Assembly (NCBI GenBank): GCA_002352605.1
Contig: DEIP01000146.1
Location: 1-5,116 of the forward strand
DNA: 5,116 bases
Source: Desulfobacteraceae bacterium UBA2771
GTDB taxonomy: Bacteria; Desulfobacterota; Desulfobacteria; Desulfobacterales; Desulfosarcinaceae
Direction: 5' to 3'
The position numbers and the translations under genes were made by a program. The stretch's first letter is position 1. Each line of letters opens with the position of its first letter. Shown here in pieces: positions 1 through 5,116 of the stretch. A model generated the notes under the pieces. That model did no database searches. It saw only the letters and a list, made by a program, of their open reading frames with translations, and was not told the DNA's origin.

Positions 1-112
1 TCTCAGCTTCAGCCCATCTTTGGCTGATACCTCACTCTCAAATCCCACGAAATAGCTCGCTATTCCTGTGGTTTTGCTCTCTCGGATCAGCCAAACCTGA
101 ACCAAATCTGAG
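1..112. repeat. Long imperfect palindrome, likely REP/MITE-like dispersed repeat
   Basis: A dyad centred near position 57 reaches from the window edge to 112. Its visible pairs are CTCAG (2-6) with CTGAG (108-112), TTCAG (8-12) with CTGAA (97-101), TTTGGCTGAT (19-28) with ATCAGCCAAA (86-95), CCAC (45-48) with GTGG (68-71), and AATAGC (51-56) with GCTATT (59-64) around a 2-base loop. Arms are symmetrical in spacing but only partly matched, as in an old mobile palindromic repeat. It follows the last gene and would fold into a long hairpin in the transcript, so it might slow or end transcription. The element probably extends past the left edge. No ORF or transposase is visible in it. Confidence 0.7.
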
Positions 113-209
113 CGCCAATTCTGCGAAGTTATTTTTGCGCGAACCCTTAATACGCTTTCGAGGAATCAAGTTTTTATAATTCATGAGGCTTGGAAGAATT
201 CCTGTTTAT
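113..209. other. Noncoding spacer after the last gene
   Basis: This stretch lies between the TAG of the beta-helix gene and the palindromic repeat. It contains a GCG-rich patch (112-142, with GCGC at both 112-115 and 137-140) that may be the outer part of the repeat element, and then AT-rich DNA. I see no coding region and no canonical GC-stem plus T-run terminator in the minus-strand direction. Confidence 0.5.
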
Positions 210-1457
210 CTAACGGGTTGTCGGAAACAGATCCAGCATCTGCCCGGTTACCTCGTCAACAATCTGTTGAAGCCAGGCAGTTCCGATTTTGCTTTCTTCC
301 GCTTTCAGGCTTTTGATGACATCAATATAATTGGGGCCAACCTGTTTGATATTTCTCTCGATGATGGTTAAAAATGCCTCGTTTTTGTTTTTATCTATCT
401 GCTCCAGATATCCGCAGATCAAATCACCTGCCTGGTTTCGATTTTTATAAAGCTCATCCTTTTGCTGAACGAGCTTGGAAGCGGCGCTATCGCCCATCTG
501 CTGCTGATACAGCTTCTTAGATTCGTTCAGCTTTTCACAAAAGTCGGTAAAGCGTTTGATTCGTTCGGAGATTGCCAGGCGCAAGGTGTCAGTCAAGCCC
601 TCATAAAGCGCTTGGGGAAACTGATCTCCGATAAATTGGCGACGTACGTGGGTGTACCAGGCCATCAACGCCACCAGATTGGCCATGTAAATAAAGTTCT
701 TGAGGGTTTGTCGCTTAACGTTCCTGTAGATGCCCGTGGAATAGGGAACACTCCCTCCCCTGCCCCCGCCTTCGAAAACCAGACGATCCGGCTTGAGTTG
801 ATCCTTGCGATACACCGATCCCGCGGCAATCAGCGTCCCATAGGCGATGCGGCAGGGGCCCACCAATCCCCCCTGCCCGCCCAGAAAAATAGGGTTCTGG
901 TTTAGCATTACCCCGTTGGGAACGTCGCCCATCAGCGATGCGGTGGCTTTGTCCTGATTGGGCGTATAGTTGAAATGGATATAGGAGCTGCCCACTTCGC
1001 TGTGGTTTTTCCGGCTGGTGCCGCCGGCCATGAAGCAGTCGCAGAAATTAATCAGGCTGCCCAGGGTCACGAAGGGAAACAGGATGGTCTGCTTCAACCC
1101 CACGGTGTGGGCGATGCTGGCCATCTCTTCGAAGATGGTGCCCGCCCGCACATGGGCGCCGGAACCGGTTTCGGCGCCCTCTAAAAATACGGCATTTTTA
1201 TAATAGCCGCCTTTAAGGTGCACATCGGGTCCGATCTGGCAATCGTCTATGGTGGCCGGCGCTTCAGCGCCGATATGAACATCGGCACCGATAAATATGC
1301 TCGCCCCAAAAATTTTTGACCCCGAATGGATGATCACACCTTCAGAGGCGATTCGATCAATATCAACCTCGTCGCCGATTTCCACGCTTTCGGGGGCTGG
1401 TATATGAACGCCTTTTTTAATCAGCGCATCGATCCTTATGTTTTGCTTATTTGCCAT
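210..1457 (-). CDS. Left-handed beta-helix protein related to the GlmU acetyltransferase domain, with helical C-terminal tail
   Basis: A 415-residue soluble protein. Residues about 15-220 form hexapeptide-type left-handed beta-helix repeats (for example VHIGAEA, CQIGPDVHL, TLIAAGSV). Residues 133-219 line up with the end of the GlmU acetyltransferase domain: GS at 133, NYTP...DKAT (163-172) against GlmU NYDG...K, MGDV (176-179), LGGQGGLVGP (192-201) and AAGSVYRKD (211-219). The uridyltransferase half of GlmU is absent. Residues about 250-415 are helical and charged, probably an oligomerisation or partner-binding tail. Database names for such proteins, such as 'UDP-N-acetylglucosamine pyrophosphorylase', are likely misleading. 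By my alignment the GlmU catalytic histidine position holds F138, so classical acetyl transfer is uncertain. The ATG overlaps the end of the HEPN gene by 11 bp, with only a weak GGA 8 bases upstream. Stop is TAG. A role in sugar-nucleotide or polysaccharide assembly is inferred from fold and neighbours. Confidence 0.8.
   Translation of the reverse strand: MANKQNIRIDALIKKGVHIPAPESVEIGDEVDIDRIASEGVIIHSGSKIFGASIFIGADVHIGAEAPATIDDCQIGPDVHLKGGYYKNAVFLEGAETGSGAHVRAGTIFEEMASIAHTVGLKQTILFPFVTLGSLINFCDCFMAGGTSRKNHSEVGSSYIHFNYTPNQDKATASLMGDVPNGVMLNQNPIFLGGQGGLVGPCRIAYGTLIAAGSVYRKDQLKPDRLVFEGGGRGGSVPYSTGIYRNVKRQTLKNFIYMANLVALMAWYTHVRRQFIGDQFPQALYEGLTDTLRLAISERIKRFTDFCEKLNESKKLYQQQMGDSAASKLVQQKDELYKNRNQAGDLICGYLEQIDKNKNEAFLTIIERNIKQVGPNYIDVIKSLKAEESKIGTAWLQQIVDEVTGQMLDLFPTTR
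1446..1457 (-). repeat. 12-bp direct repeat, copy 2 (start of beta-helix gene)
   Basis: Minus-strand ATGGCAAATAAG, the first four codons of the beta-helix gene and identical to the start of the MNT gene 807 bp away. A duplicated target or short-homology junction would produce this arrangement; a chance match or shared preference for A-rich early codons is the alternative. Confidence 0.6.
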
Positions 1458-1929
1458 CAGCAGGATCCAATAGCTCTTGTTTTTCCATATATTCTTTTAT
1501 TTGTTGCAGGCAGTGAGTTAACAAGGGCGTGTGCGTAACCACGTCATTGTAAAGACTATTCATATCCTCAATGACATATTCATGGGCAATCTGGTTTCTC
1601 AGCTCCCGAATATTTCTAAAATCATCAACGGAATGGATAATTTTTCGACGATGAGCCCGGTTCAAACGATCTAACAAACTACCTTCATCAACGAGTTCAA
1701 CAGCATCTATGGCTCTAAAGACCTTTTGAATTAAAATGTCTGACAATCGGGCGAACCGTGACGTGAGTGCATCAAGCTCGATAAGATCATTATCAGATAA
1801 GCCCCTGGAAAACGGGGTTAAGGCTGAGGCGTTCACATAAGACCGGCTCAATACCATTGATGCTCTCTGTGCCAACTCAAATTGTTGCTTCAAATATCGG
1901 AGACGCGCTTTTAGTTTTATTTCGGCCAT
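1447..1929 (-). CDS. HEPN-domain protein, HepT-like toxin (putative ribonuclease)
   Basis: A 160-residue, soluble, mostly helical protein rich in charged residues. Residues 111-118 (RNQIAHEY) give a perfect RX4HXY motif: R111 and H116 match the catalytic pair of HEPN ribonucleases, and Y118 matches the tyrosine that MntA-type antitoxins modify with AMP. Upstream helices carry SRFARLSDILIQKVFRAID (57-75) and DRLNRAHRRKIIHS (87-100), a pattern typical of stand-alone HEPN partners of MNT proteins but not the commonest DUF86 form; at 160 residues it is slightly long for HepT. The gene starts with ATG inside the MNT gene (13-bp overlap) without a Shine-Dalgarno, so translation is probably coupled to MNT. 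Its TAA stop overlaps the next gene by 11 bp. Toxin activity and RNA target are inferred from the family; an inactive or regulatory HEPN protein cannot be excluded, but both catalytic residues are present. Confidence 0.84.
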   Translation of the reverse strand: MAEIKLKARLRYLKQQFELAQRASMVLSRSYVNASALTPFSRGLSDNDLIELDALTSRFARLSDILIQKVFRAIDAVELVDEGSLLDRLNRAHRRKIIHSVDDFRNIRELRNQIAHEYVIEDMNSLYNDVVTHTPLLTHCLQQIKEYMEKQELLDPADGK

Positions 1930-2264
1930 AATAACAACTTGTTATCAGAAATCAGGTCAATAAATGCGTCTTTTTTTCCTAGAATATCCCAAACCAGGTC
2001 TATTTTTTGCTCACCGATTTGGTCGTAAATATTCAAACGCAGCGCCCGTGCAATTTCGGTGGCAGCTTTAGGCGGTGTTTGGCTGCATTCGATCAACAAA
2101 TCAATATCCCCTCCTGCGCCTGTTAGATCTAAACGCGAGCCAAATATAAATACCTTGTAAATATCATCAGTCAAAACGCTTTCAAAGGCATTAATTAATC
2201 CTCGGACCTCCCATTCAGACAACCGTACAACCCTCTGGCTATGTTTTGCAGACTTATTTGCCAT
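1917..2264 (-). CDS. Minimal nucleotidyltransferase (MNT), MntA-like antitoxin of a HEPN-MNT pair
   Basis: A 115-residue protein of the DNA polymerase beta-like minimal nucleotidyltransferase family. The sequence shows FGS at 41-43, then D53-I54-D55 after nine residues (GSX9DXD, the metal-binding signature), and a third acidic residue D89 in KIDLVWD. The whole catalytic core is therefore intact, and the length is normal for a stand-alone MNT. In studied MntA-HepT systems the MNT protein neutralises its HEPN partner by transferring AMP to a tyrosine in the toxin's RX4HXY motif; such a partner follows here, overlapping by 13 bp, so the same role is inferred. The ATG start lies 17 bases after the TAG of the glycosyltransferase gene, with no convincing Shine-Dalgarno. 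Its first 12 bases are identical to those of the beta-helix gene downstream. The gene is AT-richer than most of its operon neighbours, and its role is unrelated to polysaccharide synthesis. Confidence 0.88.
   Translation of the reverse strand: MANKSAKHSQRVVRLSEWEVRGLINAFESVLTDDIYKVFIFGSRLDLTGAGGDIDLLIECSQTPPKAATEIARALRLNIYDQIGEQKIDLVWDILGKKDAFIDLISDNKLLLWPK
1931..1945. repeat. 15-bp perfect palindrome just upstream of the HEPN start codon
   Basis: ATAACAA and TTGTTAT form 7-bp perfect arms around the single base at 1938, ending one base before the HEPN ATG. It lies inside the last codons of the MNT gene. It could be an operator half-site pair, or a small RNA stem that occludes HEPN translation initiation; its low G+C and coding location also allow coincidence. 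Confidence 0.35.
2253..2264 (-). repeat. 12-bp direct repeat, copy 1 (start of MNT gene)
   Basis: Read on the minus strand this is ATGGCAAATAAG, the first four codons (MANK) of the MNT gene. It is identical to the first 12 bases of the beta-helix gene at 1446-1457; the bases on either side differ, so the identity is exactly 12 bp. The copies bracket the MNT-HEPN pair and may mark its insertion junctions. Confidence 0.6.
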
Positions 2265-2281
2265 AATTTACCAAAAAGGAA

Positions 2282-4120
2282 CTATATTTTTTCCATCAGA
2301 TCAACCGGTTCCAACTGTATGGAAAATTTTCTAAAAAACAACCCATTCTGGCGGCAATACTGGATCGCCGCCTGTTGAGCTTTTGCGTTGGCTTTACCGT
2401 TAAAAGAGAGAAGGACCCCATGAATGGCGTGTTTTTTCAACTCGGCTAATTTGTAAAAGCTTCCCAGAATGGGGTATCCTTGAATTTTCTTTCCAATTTT
2501 AAGTTCGTCGTCATCCAGAAAACCTACAGGGTTGACATTCAATGTTTTGTTGTTCAAGATCTCACGCAATAGTAGCTCGCCTCCCCTTCCTGCACCATAA
2601 ATAATCACACGATCCCCCGCCAGTGTTTTCCGTTTCATCGTTTCCGTGAAAAGACGAAAGGATCCCCGGGTACCCAGCAAAAACAGGGTCGTCAGTATCC
2701 AATCGATAATGAAGACACCTATGGAAAAATCTTCAAAGCGAAATAAAATGGTGACACCGGTAATTGCAAGCAGTGTAGATAAAACGGAACTGCGTACATA
2801 CTGGAACACATCGCGCGTGCTGATGTATTGCCAGAACCCTTTGTAAATTCCAGTGACATAAAAAATAACCATCTTGACGGCGATGATGACAGGCAGGGAT
2901 TTCAGGAATACTTGAAAATAGTAGTTGAAATCAGAACCATCGAACCTGAGCCGGTAAGCCAGATAGTAGGAAAATGAAACCAGTCCGAAATCCAAAACAA
3001 CCATCATCATCTGGCGTTTGTAGGTCAACTCGATCAGGACAGGCGTAAATTTTCGCCCACGCAAAACGGAGAACTCTTTTTCCGGGTAAACGCGCAACTG
3101 GGCCAGATAGATACCCATCAGAGTGATGGCCAATACGACGGGGGCAATGACTGCCGGCGAGGTCATTGTGTCACTTCGACTGACAAAAACGCCGGCGATT
3201 CCGGAGACCACACCGATTCCGTAAAGAAAAAGAACGGCACTTTTTTCGCTGAATCCCATCAACACCAGGCGATGGGAGGCGTGGTCCCTGCCACCGGTGG
3301 AGGCTTTTCGCCCACTCAACAGCCGGATGATGGTCACTAACGTGGTATCCAACAGAGGCACCATCAATATCAACAGGGGGACGGCAAATGCGGAAAGGCG
3401 GCTGCCTGCGGCAAATTCACCGTGGTACAAACTTAAAACCGCTATGGCGAATCCGATGACGAGGCTGCCGCAATCCCCCATAAAGATGGAAGCTGGGTTA
3501 AAATTATAAACCAAAAATGCAGCGCAGGAACCGGCAATGATCAAGGCGACGGAAAATGCCGTTGCATCGTAACCGGAATATAAGGTAGCCATGGACAATG
3601 CAGCCACCATCGCGACGCCGGCGCAGAGCCCGTCCATGTTGTCCAGGAGGTTAAAGGCGTTGGTTATACCGACGATCCAGACGAGTGTGACCATGGTGTC
3701 CAGGGTCAGTGAAGTAAACCAGTTGAGCCGGAAACCCAGAAAGGCAACCATGCTGGCGACAATGATCTGTCCGACCAGCTTGTTCTGAGGTTTGAGGGAA
3801 AGGAAGTCATCGACCAATCCCAGCAAGAAGAGGATGGTCGCCCCACTCAGGATGACGGCGGCAATGGAGGGGAGCTGTCCGCCATTGCTGGCAACCATCA
3901 TTTTGTGCCAAAGGGAATAAAAATCCCCGACGATCAACAACGGTATGCCGAGCCCAAAATAAACTGCGACGCCGCCGAAAAGCGCTGTGGTTTTTTTATG
4001 CCACCGGTCCTCTCTGGGCTTTGCCACCCATCCTTTTTTAATTGCGATCAGACGCACCACAGGCGTCATTGAAAGACTGATTAGAAACGCGGTCAGGCCG
4101 AGTATTAAATAGGATTCCAC
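2282..4120 (-). CDS. Polyprenyl-phosphate sugar-1-phosphate transferase (WecA/MraY family) fused to CapD-type N-terminal region
   Basis: A 612-residue polytopic inner-membrane protein made of two parts. Residues 1 to about 345 are a PNPT-family transferase, which moves a sugar-1-phosphate from a UDP-sugar onto undecaprenyl phosphate. Visible family motifs are PREDRWHK (35-42) followed by FGG (48-50), GLVDDF (101-106, D104/D105), NAFNLLDNMDGL (154-165), NFNPASIFMGDCGS (206-219, D216), and the histidine loop RDHASHR (278-284), amid many hydrophobic helices. Residues about 370-485 hold four further membrane segments, and 503-600 a Rossmann-like domain with YGAGRGG (508-514) and GFLDDDELKIGKKIQGYPILG (533-553), as in CapD/WbpM and WbaP N-termini. 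The catalytic SDR domain of CapD does not follow; the protein ends in TAG. The start is GTG: an in-frame TAA lies one codon upstream, so no earlier start exists, and no good Shine-Dalgarno is visible. The next in-frame ATG (residue 18) would damage the first membrane helix. It lies 19 bases after the SDR gene and 17 before the MNT gene. The sugar specificity cannot be read. Confidence 0.92.
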   Translation of the reverse strand: MESYLILGLTAFLISLSMTPVVRLIAIKKGWVAKPREDRWHKKTTALFGGVAVYFGLGIPLLIVGDFYSLWHKMMVASNGGQLPSIAAVILSGATILFLLGLVDDFLSLKPQNKLVGQIIVASMVAFLGFRLNWFTSLTLDTMVTLVWIVGITNAFNLLDNMDGLCAGVAMVAALSMATLYSGYDATAFSVALIIAGSCAAFLVYNFNPASIFMGDCGSLVIGFAIAVLSLYHGEFAAGSRLSAFAVPLLILMVPLLDTTLVTIIRLLSGRKASTGGRDHASHRLVLMGFSEKSAVLFLYGIGVVSGIAGVFVSRSDTMTSPAVIAPVVLAITLMGIYLAQLRVYPEKEFSVLRGRKFTPVLIELTYKRQMMMVVLDFGLVSFSYYLAYRLRFDGSDFNYYFQVFLKSLPVIIAVKMVIFYVTGIYKGFWQYISTRDVFQYVRSSVLSTLLAITGVTILFRFEDFSIGVFIIDWILTTLFLLGTRGSFRLFTETMKRKTLAGDRVIIYGAGRGGELLLREILNNKTLNVNPVGFLDDDELKIGKKIQGYPILGSFYKLAELKKHAIHGVLLSFNGKANAKAQQAAIQYCRQNGLFFRKFSIQLEPVDLMEKI

Positions 4121-4139
4121 GGTTTATGTTTTTATGCGT

Positions 4140-5114
4140 TCATCTGCTTTTGATGTATTCAACGACCTTAGACAGAATAAAATCCAGGGTTTTTCCCGGG
4201 GCGAAACCCGTCAGCTGCGCCAGTTTTTCAGTGCTGGGCACGCGGCGCTGCATATCCTCGAAATCCTTTCCAAACGCCTCGTCATAGGGGATCAATTGGA
4301 TGGTGGATGATGATTCCGTCATCTGGATGATTTTTTGGGCCAGGTCCAAAATGGAGATCTCCTCGACGCCCCCGACATTGATGACCTCACCGGTGGATTG
4401 ATCGGATTCCATCAGTTTCATCAATGCCGACACCACCTCTTTGACGTAAGTAAAGGTTCGCGTTTGCGACCCGTCGCCAAACACGCTGATGGGCTCGTTT
4501 TTCAGCGCCTGGCCAACGAACCGTGGAATGACCATCCCGTAGGCGCCCGTCTGCCTAGGTCCGACGGTATTGAACAGGCGGGTGACGACGACCTCGAGGT
4601 TGTTGGTTCGGTGATAGGCCAGTGCCGTAAATTCATCCATCAATTTCGATGCGGCATAACTCCATCGAAACTTGCTGGAGGGACCATAAATGATGTTGTC
4701 CGTCTCCACAAGTGGTGCATGCAGATGCTTGCCGTAAACCTCGGAAGTGGAGGCAATCAGCACGCGTTTTTTAAATTTATCGCACATTTCAAGGACTCTT
4801 TCGGTACCCTGAATGTTGGTGATGATGGACTCCAGCGGTTTGTCCAAAATGGTCTTTACACCGACGGCGGCCGCCATGTGGTACACCACATCGCAGATAC
4901 CGGTCAGTTCCAGCATCATGTCACGGTTCAAAATGGTATTGATGTGGACAAAAATTTTGTTTTTATACGCCGGGTTTTCCTGTAGAAAGCGGATGTTATC
5001 CATCGATCCGGTCGAGAGATCATCGATGATGTATACCTCATCGCCTCTTTCAAGGTATGTTTCCGCCAAATGAGACCCGATAAATCCGGCACCGCCGGTG
5101 ATGAGGACGCGCAT
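4140..5114 (-). CDS. NAD-dependent epimerase/dehydratase (extended SDR), nucleotide-sugar modifying
   Basis: A 324-residue cytoplasmic enzyme of the extended short-chain dehydrogenase family, which acts on nucleotide sugars through a 4-keto intermediate. Seen directly: the N-terminal NAD-binding GGAGFIG at residues 7-13, the acidic pair D31-D32 ending the second beta strand (NAD preference), STSEVYG at 122-128, the catalytic YAASK (Y153, K157), FNTVGPRQ at 181-188, and the substrate-side segment TRTFTYV around 218-224. Length is normal for a complete single-domain member. The stretch from STSEVYG to the YxxxK resembles the ArnA decarboxylase domain and UDP-glucuronate decarboxylases, while DDLSTGS is GalE-like, so 4-epimerase, 4,6-dehydratase and decarboxylase all remain possible. 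The ATG start sits 2 bases from the window edge; it begins directly at the first beta strand as expected, but its ribosome binding site is outside. The stop is TGA, 19 bases before the next gene. It probably supplies the sugar nucleotide used in this polysaccharide cluster. Confidence 0.93.
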   Translation of the reverse strand: MRVLITGGAGFIGSHLAETYLERGDEVYIIDDLSTGSMDNIRFLQENPAYKNKIFVHINTILNRDMMLELTGICDVVYHMAAAVGVKTILDKPLESIITNIQGTERVLEMCDKFKKRVLIASTSEVYGKHLHAPLVETDNIIYGPSSKFRWSYAASKLMDEFTALAYHRTNNLEVVVTRLFNTVGPRQTGAYGMVIPRFVGQALKNEPISVFGDGSQTRTFTYVKEVVSALMKLMESDQSTGEVINVGGVEEISILDLAQKIIQMTESSSTIQLIPYDEAFGKDFEDMQRRVPSTEKLAQLTGFAPGKTLDFILSKVVEYIKSR

Positions 5115-5116
5115 CG

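Noticed and set aside
113..209. Rho-independent terminator after the beta-helix gene
   Set aside because: No GC-rich stem followed by a T run in the minus-strand direction was found; short GCG/CGC pairings are only about 3 bp.
183..371. Short plus-strand open frame running into the end of the beta-helix gene
   Set aside because: Most of it is antisense to the coding sequence; no ribosome binding site or family signature was seen.
462..905. 147-codon plus-strand open frame opposite the beta-helix gene
   Set aside because: It is antisense to a conserved coding sequence, has no recognisable motif and no matching partner; it is a shadow frame.
1917..2264. MNT gene as an antibiotic nucleotidyltransferase
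   Set aside because: It is only 115 residues with the minimal core, and it overlaps a HEPN gene; the toxin-antitoxin reading fits much better.
2265..2300. Frameshift or truncation that removed a CapD catalytic SDR domain from the glycosyltransferase fusion
   Set aside because: No SDR remnants are visible downstream in any frame, and the next gene starts 17 bases later; the protein reads as a complete fusion ending after the Rossmann domain.
2265..2330. Possible internal promoter for the MNT-HEPN pair (minus-strand TATAGT near 2280)
   Set aside because: The candidate -35 sequences TTGATC and TTGGAA sit about 12 and 22 bases away, outside the normal spacing, so the match is too weak to call.
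4335..4985. 216-codon open frame on the plus strand opposite the SDR gene
   Set aside because: It lies wholly antisense to a gene with clear family motifs, and its translation shows no recognisable domain; it is a shadow frame.

Overview
The window is a compact, entirely minus-strand gene cluster; transcription runs from the right edge (5116) to the left. It reads as part of an envelope or extracellular polysaccharide operon of a Gram-negative bacterium. The style of the proteins and the palindromic repeat at the left edge suggest a deltaproteobacterial sulfate reducer (Desulfobacterales-like). That placement is an inference from family resemblance; no rRNA or other marker gene is present.

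Layout in transcription order: (1) 5114-4140, a complete NAD-dependent extended-SDR sugar-nucleotide epimerase/dehydratase/decarboxylase. (2) 4120-2282, a 612-residue membrane protein that joins a WecA/MraY-type polyprenyl-phosphate sugar-1-phosphate transferase to the N-terminal half (four membrane segments plus one Rossmann domain) of a CapD/WbpM-type protein, without the CapD catalytic SDR domain. (3) 2264-1917, a minimal nucleotidyltransferase (MNT, MntA-like antitoxin). (4) 1929-1447, a HEPN-domain protein with a perfect RX4HXY motif (HepT-like toxin), overlapping the MNT gene by 13 bp. (5) 1457-210, a left-handed beta-helix protein related to the acetyltransferase half of GlmU, with a helical C-terminal tail, overlapping the HEPN gene by 11 bp. 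(6) 209-1, noncoding DNA holding a long imperfect palindrome that looks like a dispersed repeat cut by the window edge.

Genes 1, 2 and 5 fit one process: making a nucleotide sugar, loading the first sugar phosphate on undecaprenyl phosphate at the inner membrane, and a GlmU-like sugar-nucleotide-associated protein. The MNT-HEPN pair does not belong to this pathway and appears to be an inserted toxin-antitoxin cassette. The first 12 bases of the MNT gene and of the beta-helix gene are identical, so the cassette is bracketed by a 12-bp direct repeat, and the cassette is more AT-rich (about 41-42% G+C by hand count) than most of the flanking DNA sampled (about 51-59%). The simplest reading is that the pair was inserted exactly at the start codon of the beta-helix gene, leaving the operon continuous. 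The other points of interest are the unusual domain fusion in gene 2 and the apparent loss of the GlmU catalytic histidine in gene 5.

No tRNA, rRNA, CRISPR array, transposase or clear promoter was found. The operon promoter should lie beyond the right edge.
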